Shown here piece after piece: positions 42,514 through 54,157 of a stretch of DNA of 64,000 nucleotides; the first letter of the stretch is position 1, and each line of letters opens with the position of its first letter. The DNA is from Meconema thalassinum. Its lineage: Eukaryota; Arthropoda; Insecta; Orthoptera; Tettigoniidae. The position numbers were made by a program, and so were the translations under genes. The stretch spans positions 123,605,894 through 123,669,893 of the forward strand of contig OX336388.2 in NCBI GenBank assembly GCA_946902985.2, written 5' to 3'. The notes beneath the pieces were generated by a model. It was not told where the DNA came from. It did no database searches and saw only the letters and a program-made list of their open reading frames with translations.

Positions 42514-44595
42514 CAAACTCTTTTTTTTAATCCCGTAACGGAATCTTACTGTATCATCTTACTGCTTAGATCGATAAGTCTTGCCCTTTAGCGTAAATAT
42601 TTCTTGTTTACAACATTTTGCCTGATGCGTTCATTCATACCTTTCATATTCATTATTATTATTATTATTATTCTCACTGACATAAATTTACCAAAATCCG
42701 ACACAACTCGATCTTACAAATCGAACAACCATGTTCGTGACATTTACATAACTGATTGCCATTTCTAAATAATAGTGGTAACGCTTAATCCACTCACTGA
42801 TGCAAATAACATCTCAATTCTATTAAAATCAACATAATAATGAGTAAACTTGGAGAGTCTATCTCCTACTCTGATTCTTACTGGCATCTTTATAATTCTG
42901 AAATCACACTACATGCAGTAGCCTATACCTCTACTTACATAATTTGTGGGGTACTTACATATCTCAAGGCTTCGTCACGGTGGTTCCACCCACTCATATC
43001 CTTCCGGGTCGCCTGCCATATGCAGATTAGTGCGACATTTCCATCTTGAATACACACATTTTCTGACACATATTTTTCGTTAACCACACGACACTTTGCA
43101 TTTCTATAAAGAAGCTATTGCTTCCAACACACATGACACTTTAAAACACTTATTAAACTATTAATTTAAAAGACATTTCACATATAATTTACATAACACA
43201 CGTCACTCCGTACACTTTTCCTTGGTTGACATTCCCTAGCAAAGATATCCAAAATACAGGTGTCGACGGCATCTCCCGTACTCCTACCAACTCCTGATTG
43301 AAATTCTGGTTCGCTTGCCCTCGGAATTCACCAACAGTTTATCCATACTCCTACGGTATGCTTCCTGATTCGCATAAATATGCTAACTTCCGTCCTGAGC
43401 GTTATTATTTGGTATTCAAAGACATTACCAAATGCTTCGTAAGGTTTCTTTTAGCGCATTCCATCGTAATTAGACATGTACGATCAGTCAATATTTTATA
43501 CATTGCGCTTAACACTGTGCATAACTTTACATAGATTATTATTTACAATAGTTCTGCAACTTCTCTCACACGTTGCTTCCTAAGTGAACATACCATTGTT
43601 CGTTCTGCTAACAAAAACTGTGTAGCGACGACTGTTTGCGACTCTCGGTGACAAACTGTGTCCAACTGTGTAAACTGCGTTAAGACTGGCTGCAACACTG
43701 GCGTGCGACTGCCGCAAGATTGGGCTAAAGACTGAGTACGACTGAGGCTCTGCCAAGGGTCGACTCCCTTATATTGGATTCCCACGAAAAGTAGAGCTAA
43801 ATTTTCCCGCGCTATCTCGACTCCTCTCCCAGCACGATTCTGGTCTCGAAACCATGCTCAACGGGTTCCTTTTCCTTCACTGATCCCAGAACTGTCTGCG
43901 TGCTAAAGAATCGCTCGGCCAATTAATTAATATTAATTCCTTTCTCCATAGCGTGGGGATGCTATCTCCCTGGGAATCCCTGGCAACCTCGTTAAAACCA
44001 AGCCGCGAACAACCATTGTCCCTGTTCTTCCGCACTTCATTAAATATGCGTCAATTTCGCAGATTAAAGGCTCTAAAATTAGCCTCCTGGCTAAAGATTC
44101 ATCTGTGTGCCACTCTCATATCATTGTGTTACTCCAATCATGAGTAATCAATGATTTTCCTTGGGATCTTCCCACCCCCTTCTTACATCCATTCTCAGTC
44201 GGGGAAAAACTGGGTCATTACTCAGGCCCCCAACCTCATCCAGACGACATAACGAGGTCAGCAAGATGGACGTGGCTCCATGCTGCACCTCCCACAATTC
44301 TGGGCCAATTAGTTAAACGTCAAACTCTGCACTTTTCGTGCTCCAAGTCCAGTATAGCCTACTTCAAGTAGTCTAATAATGCTGTATTTCGCTCAATTTC
44401 CTGCATTATTTTAATAAATAATGTCATTATCAACTGGAATCACACCAGTGATTAAATATACACTTTTCTCTAGGGGTTTTTACACGGAAACTCCCTCCGC
44501 AGATCTCGGGTTCGTTCCCTGGTGGAACCTTTATACTGAGATCACAGTCTCTGAGATCCACGTTCGATATCAGTCAGCATAAGCCCTCGGGTTCA
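42514..44595 (-). repeat. Element 1, 5' LTR, second part (after the foldback insertion)
   Basis: Starts with the second CAAACT (42514-42519) and continues with the sequence that follows 7468 in the intact LTR, through to GGGTTCA. The split 5' LTR adds up to 3714 bp against 3716 bp for the intact copy, which confirms the insertion model. Confidence 0.92.
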
Positions 44596-44688
44596 GTATA
44601 TGGTTTCCTGTATTGGTAAGCAGATCGTGGTAAATTCTTCGTGTCTATATACATAAGTAATAAGTTTTACTCTTTGATAGAGTGCAAA

Positions 44689-44802
44689 ATGAGTAAAAGC
44701 AAAGTATATTGCTCAGTTTACGGCTGTAAGTCGATGTATACGAGGGCTGCGGATATAAGTTTTTATCACTTTCCAAAAGATGCAAATAGCAATAGCCGAA
44801 AG
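44689..44802 (+). CDS. THAP-type zinc-finger first exon inside the hAT-like element
   Basis: From the ATG at 44689: MSKSKVYCSVYGCKSMYTRA followed by ADISFYHFPKD. This is the start of the THAP C2CH finger (C.{2-4}C, then FH.FP). A donor AAG|GTGACG follows after 44802, as in many THAP genes whose first exon ends just after the FP motif. The second half of the finger (C..H and AVPTIF) is not seen downstream. THAP domains are sequence-specific DNA-binding modules found in host genes and in P-element transposases. Here it may be a captured host exon or the remains of the element's own transposase. Confidence 0.6.
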
Positions 44803-46007
44803 GTGACGTTACCAAATATATACGGGCAACAGGAGCGGGTTGGATCACTCACCACTACACTCACTGACGGCAGGAGTGGTTGTTTACAGTTACGCCAAGC
44901 ACAGTCTCGCCGAGCCAAGCCGTACCAAGACACCCAAGCCTACACCAGTCGAGGACAGCCAAGCGTCATCCGTCAGGTAGCTTTCCCCTCTCCCTAGTTC
45001 ATTTCCAATAACCCTACCAACTGCCATCACCTCGCTCTGCGATATCCGAGCCATTCCACTACGAGTCATATAGGTCTACTGTAATTTCACTTCGCAGGGT
45101 AAATATCTACTCTGAGAGAACCTGCTACCAGTCCGATATTCTTAGGAAATCTGTGATCCAAATCAAGCAATTCCTTTCTCCCCCGAGTTTATATACAAGT
45201 TAAAGTCATCCCTTCGCCCTACCAAGCAGCAAATAATTTCAAGAGTCTATGGTACAGTGAGCAAACTCAACTATAGCTTTCAAACGTAACAGTGCCATGA
45301 CTCGAACTGCACAAAAACAAATACCAGCAGACAACCGATGCTTGATAATATGCAATTGACACATAAAATCCAGTGGAACACACAAATTAGATCACGTGTA
45401 TCGCACAGTTATACATATATACAATTGCAAATAACACTGTCATTATCTTAAGGACCACAATTACTGATTATAACCGAAACATAAAAAGTGTACCATATCA
45501 AGCGCGTGTTATTGAGTATTTTTACCCTACTTATCCAGACCGACCCCAGCGCCCCAAGTGTTAGTTTGAGTTGCCAATAGGCTCCGTGCGTTGGGGCGAG
45601 AAATGCACCGCCACGCTAAGAGTGGCCACATTTATAAGAACGAATATGCTACCATGGCCAAGGTGGAGCGATGTGCAGGTAAATTCTGATTGTAGGATGG
45701 TACCGTGTGTGCTATCAAATATCGCTGTAATGCACATAGAGTCAGAAATAATTCGGTCAATTAACTATGATGACGTCAATCATTATTTTGCACAGAAGAA
45801 AGTTCGTCGTATGAGTCTATAAATTTTATAGAATAACGTAACTATAGTAACATAGACTGTATTATTCTGATGTTTATTAAAGTCGCTTAAAAATTATATG
45901 TTCTGTACTAGTGCATTAAATTTGCTAAATATCCAAAATAGCTTCGAGATGCTGGGGGCCACAAATGTCAAGTGTTTAGGGGCCCTGGATCTCTAAGTCC
46001 GGGCCTG
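44803..46007. other. Right part of the hAT-like element, mostly non-coding
   Basis: An 83-codon frame at 45571-45822 (VNSDCRMVPC, IIRSINYDDVNHYF) is not recognisable and may be chance or a transposase scrap. The end carries GGGGGCC and CCCTGG clusters near the terminal repeat, typical of hAT subtermini. Confidence 0.4.
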
Positions 46008-46015
46008 GATAGGTT

Positions 46016-46153
46016 TGTAGCGTTCGTGTGCTGCCCACAAAGAAAAGGGCAGTTTATCACAACATCCAATACCTACAACTACAGAAGAGACAGTTTTCAC
46101 TCCAGTTCCAATGCAAGACGTATCACTCATTGGGCGCTCCAAGAGCGAAGAAG
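46016..46153 (+). pseudogene. Partial duplicate of the clip exon, 3' part
   Basis: Continues the copy interrupted at 5471: TGTAGCGTTCGTGTGCTGCCC matches 4319-4339, then the linker, ending at the same donor position (AAGAAG|GTAATG). An extra base in AGAAAAGGGCAG, relative to AGAAATGGCAG in copy 1, shifts the frame right after the CC pair. It was therefore already damaged or has decayed. Confidence 0.75.
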
Positions 46154-47934
46154 GTAATGAACATAATTTGTACATGTTACTAGGGCTGGGGAAATTATAT
46201 CTGGTTCTGCTCAGTTTTGCAAGCTCCGTATATACGGTACCATCTACCACCAAAGGCATTCATGGTCAAGTCTCTATAAATTCTCGGTAATACTAGAATT
46301 CCTTATTCTCGGTGTGATCGATTTAAAAGGAAATCGCAGGTTCACTCATGTCGCTACAATGTGAACCATTCCTCATTCTGAAATTCGACAAACATAGAAA
46401 TGCATTATGTATGGATCACACCGCATTGATACTGTTAACATGAGATCTCTCGGTAAGCAAGAAAACAGCAGATTGAAGTCTGAAATTATCAGCAAGTTAC
46501 AGAAAGAGCTGTTTGAATTTCCAGGACAAAAAATGTATTGATTAAATATAATACACTGGCTTGCTGTAGCTCTCTATCACTTGAATAAATGAGATTATGA
46601 GCAGATTTAGTCAGCAGAATGAACGGTTTCCCAGTAACCTGAGCTGTTGTGTCCAAACACAGTACCTTATGACCAGGCCATGCTGAACGGAACAGAATGT
46701 CGATACGAACTGTTAGTAGACTGAAGGAGATTATGTTCTGGGTATGTAGGCCTACAGCCTGTAAGAAGATTTATTATTAGGCCACTGATATTTCGAGAGT
46801 AACTGTTGCTAAGTATTGTAACGTGTTTTTCGAGGGTATTTTATGCAACTGAAATAGTTCAGATGGAAGCCATTTAATGTTTGTTTACGCGGCAACTTCT
46901 TCAGCCAAGATAATTTTCATTCAAACTTATTATTATTATTAAAGTCTTTTTTTGGAGCTTTAACTTTAAAGATTATCACTATACGGATAGGTTTTCGATT
47001 TTATAGAAAACACTATCAAGCGATTTATTATGAACAACATTATCACGGTAAATTATATGATTGCGGAGGTTTACGGATTTTAGTCAGTTAGGGTTTATTG
47101 TGAGAGAGTTGAGTCATCGGAAATTTCGGATACAGGAATAAGCTTGTCGTGAAGCGATGACGAAATCGAGGAACATTTACAACTGTCTGTTTCAAGAAAA
47201 GGCGAATTGGACTGGAACGGTAAATTTACCGAGTGCGATGGTGTTTGTGGTGGGAGGGTCCCGCGTGCCGGTCTCAAGCCAAGGAAGGGAGATGTGACGC
47301 ACGGTGATTGGTCTACAGGCGAGGCGAGTAGCTGAGGAGTGGAACTTTGGTGGGGATAGCGGGGAGTCAATATAGTGTTCGCGCACCGTGAAGAAAGGGC
47401 TATTAGATTTGTAAAACTTGTCCGAGGTGGACGCTCTTTTGGATGGTTCCATTGTGATCGGACCGTAACTTGAACATTGTTTTGGCATAGTCTACGGACT
47501 TCGTATTTGTGTTCGATGGCGAACTTTCAGTACTGCTATTCTCAACTGACACATTAGTCATGAGAAATACGCGAGCTCTTGTGAACAGGGAGTCAGCGTA
47601 GGTGGCTAACGGATTTTGGATCAGCCACTATCAAGCACTTAACTTCAACATTTTTTAACAACGATCTCCGCAAGTGACGAAGAAGATGGCGACGTCCAGA
47701 AGGCTGATGGAAGCTCTCGTGATTCATCATGTACGAGGGAAATGCTGCTGCAATTTCCAATGGTAAGCGCGAATGACGCAGAACTACGTAATCTCTCTCT
47801 CTCTCTTCATTGTTTCATAATCAGAATTTCAGTAACATTTAGCTTGGGAATAATAGTAAATTCAGTAATTCGTCCGACTCTATTTTCACGTAATTTTCTA
47901 GTGGTAAAATTCAAATCGTTACGCTCCATTTTAA

Positions 47935-47987
<53 letters not shown>

Positions 47988-48428
47988 AATTGCCACTACT
48001 TGTTTTTTATATAATAAATTCATTTCTTATACTATGCAATCTTTGCTTTCAGTAGGTAGCATTAGATATAAACCAAATTCCTTCTCCTGATACAATTGTT
48101 AGTTGGGTTAATGATCAAATCATGCCTCGGTCTGAGTGTAAAGATTCTTAAAGGTATTCTGCCCGAGCTAGGTGTTGTTAAATATAAATTTAGATTTCAC
48201 CTTAGCGTTGAGGTCTTGGCGCCCATTAATACAACTTATCTTAGTCAGGAGTAAACATTACATTTGTCATCTCAACGAGGGGAAATTAAACCGCATAGCC
48301 AACGAAGAAGTTACATTTGTCGCTACCAACGTGAGGCCGAAAACCTAATAACATTTGTGGAAGGAGAAGGGTATATATTTCTGTGCCTGTATTTTTTTTT
48401 TTTTTTTCATTTATCGGTGTGTATCAGC
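46154..48428. other. Non-coding host DNA with an ATT microsatellite
   Basis: No supportable exon or known repeat. A (TTA)n tract of about 50 bp lies at 47936-47986, and a poly-T run near 48393-48408. Short open frames near 47095-47490 show no domain pattern. Confidence 0.5.
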
Positions 48429-51345
48429 ATGGGTAGTGTTGAGGAAGAGATGAAGTTGCGTAGTGGTCACCAGTTGGATAGTGAAGATACGAGCATTATG
48501 GCTAATTTTGAGAATGAAAGCAGTACAGGGATGTCGGAGGTGAATCCCGATACTGAGGGGGTAATCATAACGGTCAGGCAGGGTTGGAAAGTTTGCTTCT
48601 CCAGTTTATGCAACAAAATAAAATAAGTACAGAAGCTTTAAATGCTAAACTTAAACAAAATAATGCTAATCTTGAACAAAATAGTAAGAAACAAGAAGTT
48701 CCGTGAAGAACTATACAGCCTACTTTTCATGCCAATGATTATTCTACAGAATATGAACCTATCTAGAATAATGACGAAATTAAGTTCGTAATATCGAAAT
48801 ATCTAATTAGTTCAAAATATACCTGGTATAATGTAGCCTAATAGAGCACTACAGTTGGCAGCCCTGGTGACTGAACATGTTCTTAGTTCCACCTCTTAAG
48901 GTACAGAATACAAAATTTGGTTGAAGTCCAATGGACGTTACATGCAGTTAGACTCTGGATCTATCAGCACGCGTAAAAGCATGTTGCCAACAATACCATG
49001 CGTGTGCTGGTCAGAAATAATCTAAATTATTATGATATCTTGTTGTGCCAATTTTGGATGAAATCCATTTGTTAGTATAGAAGTTACATGTATTTTAAAA
49101 TTGGACATATCAGCAGGCATAGAATCATGTTGGCAGCACTGCCTTGTATTAATTACTCCAAATTAATCTAGAATGTCAGGTGTTATACGTGTGCCAAGTA
49201 TAGAGCTGTTGGCTTGCATACTTTCTGATATATTGATATTAGGGTAAAAAGAATATATACATCATTTATTAACAGTTGGCAGCCCTGATTGCTCTTAACA
49301 ATACTTATGGTCATATCTGTTATGGTACACATAGCACATACGGAATTTGGTTGAAATCCAACTGATAGTATAGAAGTTACATGTATTTAAAAATTTGTAC
49401 TATCAGCAGGCTTATAATCATGTTGGTAGAACTGACGTATATAAGTTACTCCAAATTAATCTAAAATGTCAGAATATACGTGTGCATAGTTTAAAGCTGT
49501 TGACTTGCATACTTTCTGATATATTGATATTTGGATTTAAAAAAATAGAGAGAGCAATTATTAACAGTTGGCAGCCCTGGTGGCTCTTACGAATACGCTC
49601 AGTCATATCTGTTTATGTACAGATATTACATACAAAATTTCGTTGAAATCCAATTGATAGTGTAGAAGTTATATGCATTTAAACATTGGACTTATCAGAA
49701 GGCTTAAAATTATTTTGGCAACACTGTTATGGTTGGCCTCATGGAAATTAAACTGAAATAGTATTATCTACATGTGTGCCAATTTTGGAATATCTCCCAT
49801 GCATACCTTGCAAGATATCCAACATGGAGCTCAAATTTCTAGTGCGTTTTTTCAGCAGTTGGTAGCACTGACATCATTTTCAAATATGGACGTGAGCTAT
49901 TCCGGTGCACATCTTTACTCATACTAAATTTGGTTTTGATTGCTGCAGCCGTTTAGGAGTTGATAGGGGGACACACACACACAGACAGACAGAAGGACAG
50001 ACAGACAGACAGAAGGACAGACAGACAGGCAGACAGACAGACAGACACACATTTTCCCGGATCGATCTCATAAGTCTACTTTTCCTCTTTTTTGCAAAAT
50101 GTGAAAAGTAGGCTAAAAATAGAGAGAGCAATTATTAACTGTTGGCTGCCCTGGTGGTTCTTAAGAATACGCTCAGTCATATCTGTTTATGTACAGATAT
50201 TACATACAAAATTTGGTTGAAATCCAATTGATAGTGTAGAAGTTATATGCATTTAAACATTGGACCTATAAGAAAGCTTAAAATTATTTTGGCAACACTT
50301 TCATGGTTGACCTCCAGGAAATTAAACTGAAATAGTATTATCTACATGTGTGCCAATTTTGGAATAGCTCCCATGCATACCTTGCAAGATATCCAACATG
50401 GAGCTCAAATTTCTAGTGCGTTTTTTCAGCAGTTGGTAGCACTGACATCATTTTCAAATATGGACGTGAGCTATTCCGGTGCACATCTTTACTCATACTA
50501 AATCTGGTTTTGATTGCTGCAGCCGTTTAGGAGTTGATAGGGGGACACACACACACAGCCAGACAGACAGACAGAAGGACAGACAGACAGACAGTCAGAC
50601 AGACAGACAGACACACATTTTCCCGGATCGATCTCATAAGTCTACTTTTTCCTCATTTTGGCAAAATGTGAAAAGTAGGCTAATAAAGAGAGTACAGATG
50701 CTTTAAATGCTAAACTTGAGCAAAACAGTAGGAAAAGTAAAGAAAATACGGAAGCACTGAGCGAAAAACTAGATACTAAATTAAGTGAGAAATTTGAAGA
50801 GAACAATCTGAAATTAGATAAGATATTTGATCAGATTAGAGGAGAAATCGGAGGGGTGGTGGAAGAGAAGGCTAAATAAATTATAGCAGATGTAGTTGGA
50901 AAATTGGGAAAAGTACAGGAGGAGTTGGAAAGTGGAATCAGTACACAGGCTGAGAATTTAAAACAATTAGTTCAACTTGAAATAAAGCAGGTTAAAAAGC
51001 AATTGGGGAGAGAAATTGATATGATTCAGGTAGCAACTAAAGAGGTTAAAGAACAGCTGGGGGGTATAATTGATAAAGTTCATGCAGAAATCATCACTGA
51101 AGTTAATGATTTAAGGGAGAGGAATAAGGAAAGCATTAACAAGATTCAGGAGAAATAAGCTAAGTTAAGTGATAAAGTTGAAGCAACGGAAGGGAGCATT
51201 AGGTTAACTGTAAATAGTATTGAAAGAAAAGCTGAGGAGAAAATTGCTGAATTAGAACAAAAACCGAAAGCTACAATTAGGCAGGAAAATAGTCAGAGTA
51301 GGCCAGTTTATGTAAATAGCACACACAGGGAAATAGAGTAGGGAA
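48429..51345 (+). pseudogene. gag: Decayed coiled-coil Gag-like frame, split by a repeat cluster
   Basis: Starts at ATG 48429 (MGSVEEEMKLRSGHQLDSED). After a frame change it continues STEALNAKLKQNNANLEQNS up to about 48700. It resumes near 50692 with the near-duplicate STDALNAKLEQNSRKSKENT, and the heptad-like frame continues to about 51340 with stops at 50877 and 51156. The composition and periodicity match the N-terminal coiled coil of the Gags at 13491 and 57476. No capsid domain or pol follows. I infer a truncated relative of the same gypsy lineage; a host coiled-coil pseudogene is possible. Confidence 0.5.
48705..50688. repeat. Repeat cluster with AGCCTACTTTTC ends and GACA microsatellites
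   Basis: Bounded by AGCCTACTTTTC (near 48716) and its inverse GAAAAGTAGGCT (ending near 50681). Inside, GTTGGCAGCCCTGGTG..TCTTA recurs at about 48855, 49273, 49566 and 50141. The last two units (~575 bp each) are near-identical, and each has a (CA)n/(GACA)n tract (49971-50048, 50545-50611) followed by TTTTCCCGGATCGATCTCAT. It interrupts the Gag-like frame. Class unknown; no transposase seen. Confidence 0.65.
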
Positions 51346-51390
51346 AGTTCAGCAATCGACAGGGTTGTCCCATGGAATTCATGAATACAA

Positions 51391-51448
51391 TCTATACATA
51401 TAAAAATCAATGTAACGTGATAGTTTGTCTGTGGGTATGTGTGTATGT
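51391..51448 (+). mobile_element. Candidate Helitron 5' terminus
   Basis: The sequence A|TCTATACATATAAAAATCAA fits the A/TC insertion context and the AT-rich TCTATAC..ATAAAA start common at Helitron 5' ends, and leads directly into the satellite. The CTRR-hairpin 3' end is not visible, as the gypsy element interrupts the array. Confidence 0.35.
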
Positions 51449-54115
51449 CTCCTATGCGTTCATATACCATTCGTCCGATTGCGATGAAACTTGGGTGAGA
51501 TGTGTGCACTCCAAGGAAGGTTTCTGACTTAGTAAATCCATTTTACAATAGGTAGCGCACGCGTAGATTCAACAAATGAGCGACGATGCGCGAAGCATTT
51601 CAACAAAGTCCCGTATGTGTTCATATACCATTCGTCCGATTGCGATGAAACTTGGGTGAGATGTTGAGTACACTCCAAGGAAGGTTTCTGACTTAGTAAA
51701 TCCATTTTACAATAGGTAGCGCACGCGTAGATTCAACAAATGAGCGACGATGCGCGAAGCATTTCAACAAAGTCCCGTATGTGTTCATATACCATTCGTC
51801 CGATTGCGATGAAACTTGGGTGAGATGTTGAGTACACTCCAAGGAAGGTTTCTGACTTAGTAAATCCATTTTACAATAGGTAGCGCACGCGTAGATTCAA
51901 CAAATGAGCGACGATGCGCGAAGCATTTCAACAAAGTCCCGTATGTGTTCATATACCATTCGTCCGATTGCGATGAAACTTGGGTGAGATGTTGAGTACA
52001 CTCCAAGGATGGTTTCTGACTTAGTAAATCCATTTTACAATAGGTAGCGCACGCGTAGATTCAACAAATGAGCGACGATGCGCGAAGCATTTCAACAAAG
52101 TCCCGTATGTGTTCATATACCATTCGTCCGATTGCGATGAAACTTGGGTGAGATGTTGAGTACACTCCAAGGAAGGTTTCTGACTTAGTAAATCCATTTT
52201 ACAATAGGTAGCGCACGCGTAGATTCAACAAATGAGCGACGATGCGCGAAGCATTTCAACAAAGTCCCGTATGTGTTCATATACCATTCGTCCGATTGTG
52301 ATGAAACTTGGGTGAGATGTTGAGTACACTCCAAGGAAGGTTTCTGACTTAGTAAATCCATTTTACAATAGGTAGCGCACGCGTAGATTCAACAAATGAG
52401 CGACGATGCGCGAAGCATTTCAACAAAGTCCCGTATGTGTTCATATACCATTCGTCCGATAGCGATGAAACTTGGGTGAGATGTTGAGTACACTCCAAGG
52501 AAGGTTTCTGACTTAGTAAATCCATTTTACAATAGGTAGCGCACGCGTAGATTCAACAAATGAGCGACGATGCGCGAAGCATTTCAACAAAGTCCCGTAT
52601 GTGTTCATATACCATTCGTCCGATTGCGATGAAACTTGGGTGAGATGTTGAGTACACTCCAAGGATGGTTTCTTACTTAGTAAATCCATTTTACAATAGG
52701 TAGCGCACGCGTAGATTCAACAAATGAGCGACGATGCGCGAAGCATTTCACAAAGTCCCGTATGTGTTCATATACCATTCGTCCGATAGCGATGAAACTT
52801 GGGTGAGATGTTGAGTACACTCCAAGGAAGGTTTCTGACTTAGTAAATCCATTTTACAATAGGTAGCGCACGCGTAGATTCAACAAATGAGCGACGATGC
52901 GCGAAGCATTTCAACAAAGTCTCCTATGCGTTCATATACCATTCGTCCGATTGCGATGAAACTTGGGTGAGATGTTGAGTACACTCCAAGGATGGTTTCT
53001 GACTTAGTAAATCCATTTTACAATAGGTAGCGCACGCGTAGATTCAACAAATGAGCGACGATGCGCGAAGCATTTCAACAAAGTCCCGTATGTGTTCATA
53101 TACCATTCGTCCGATTGCGATGAAACTTGGGTGAGATGTTGAGTACACTCCAAGGAAGGTTTCTGACTTAGTAAATCCATTTTACAACAGGTAGCGCACG
53201 CGTAGATTCAACAAATGAGCGACGATGCGCGAAGCATTTCAACAAAGTCCCGTATGTGTTCATATACCATTCGTCCGATTGTGATGAAACTTGGGTGAGA
53301 TGTTGAGTACACTCCAAGGAAGGTTTCTGACTTAGTAAATCCATTTTACAATAGGTAGCGCACGCGTAGATTCAACAAATGAGCGACGATGCGCGAAGCA
53401 TTTCAACAAAGTCCCGTATGTGTTCATATACCATTCGTCCGATAGCGATGAAACTTGGGTGAGATGTTGAGTACACTCCAAGGAAGGTTTCTGACTTAGT
53501 AAATCCATTTTACAATAGGTAGCGCACGCGTAGATTCAACAAATGAGCGACGATGCGCGAAGCATTTCAACAAAGTCCCGTATGTGTTCATATACCATTC
53601 GTCCGATTGCGATGAAACTTGGGTGAGATGTTGAGTACACTCCAAGGATGGTTTCTGACTTAGTAAATCCATTTTACAATAGGTAGCGCACGCGTAGATT
53701 CAACAAATGAGCGACGATGCGCGAAGCATTTCACAAAGTCCCGTATGTGTTCATATACCATTCGTCCGATAGCGATGAAACTTGGGTGAGATGTTGAGTA
53801 CACTCCAAGGAAGGTTTCTGACTTAGTAAATCCATTTTACAATAGGTAGCGCACGCGTAGATTCAACAAATGAGCGACGATGCGCGAAGCATTTCAACAA
53901 AGTCCCGTATGTGTTCATATACCATTCGTCCGATTGCGATGAAACTTGGGTGAGATGTTGAGTACACTCCAAGGAAGGTTTCTGACTTAGTAAATCCATT
54001 TTACAATAGGTAGCGCACGCGTAGATTCAACAAATGAGCGGCGATGCGCGAAGCATTTCAACAAAGTCCCGTATGTGTTCATATACCATTCGTCCGATTG
54101 CGATGAAACTTGGGT
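51449..54115 (+). repeat. 164-bp satellite, ~16.3 copies, with a 983-bp higher-order repeat
   Basis: Copies begin at 51449, 51613, 51777, 51941, 52105, 52269, 52433, 52597, 52760, 52924, 53088, 53252, 53416, 53580, 53743, 53907 and 54071. The unit includes CATATACCATTCGTCCGAT, GGTAGCGCACGCGTAGATTC and GAGCGACGATGCGCGAAGC. Two 163-bp copies lack the same A in TTTCAACAAAG. Variants at three diagnostic sites repeat in the same order every six copies (51941-52923 and 52924-53906). No open frame spans the unit. Confidence 0.95.
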
Positions 54116-54157
54116 AAAATGTTGTGTACACTGCAGGGAAATTTTCTGGCTTAGTAC

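Larger units (their letters stand above)
5832..44595 (-). mobile_element. Complete Ty3/gypsy retrotransposon (element 1), itself interrupted
   Basis: Two long direct repeats bound the element: left LTR 5832-9547 (3716 bp) and right LTR 16275-44595, which is 3714 bp once the foldback transposon is removed. LTR ends are TGTACCC...GGGTTCA, and a 4-bp duplication GTAT flanks the whole (5828-5831, 44596-44599). Transcription runs leftward: gag, then pol with order protease-RT-RNase H-integrase, which is the Ty3/gypsy order. A polypurine run (GCAAGGGGAATC on the minus strand) abuts the 3' LTR. There is no env-like frame. The LTRs differ by scattered substitutions (I counted at least ten), so the insertion is fairly recent. 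Confidence 0.93.
5472..46007. mobile_element. hAT-like element, outermost shell of the nested insertion (net ~1.77 kb)
   Basis: The ends are CAGTGCCGGATTT (5472) and AAGTCCGGGCCTG (ending 46007), whose first 13 bases match as inverted repeats at 10 positions. A perfect 8-bp duplication GATAGGTT flanks it at 5464-5471 and 46008-46015. The first clip exon shows the empty site (GATAAGTTT). Removing the gypsy element leaves 5472-5831 plus 44600-46007. No hAT catalytic domain is visible; the right part has a THAP-like exon at 44689-44802 and an unidentified open frame near 45571-45822. P-superfamily elements also make 8-bp duplications and encode THAP domains, so a P-like identity is the main alternative. 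Confidence 0.75.

Noticed and set aside
45571..45822. 83-codon frame as a hAT or THAP gene exon
   Set aside because: No motif recognised and splice context unclear; not enough to call a gene.
51449..54115. CRISPR-like regularly spaced repeat
   Set aside because: Whole 164-bp units repeat without unique spacers; it is a satellite in a eukaryotic genome.
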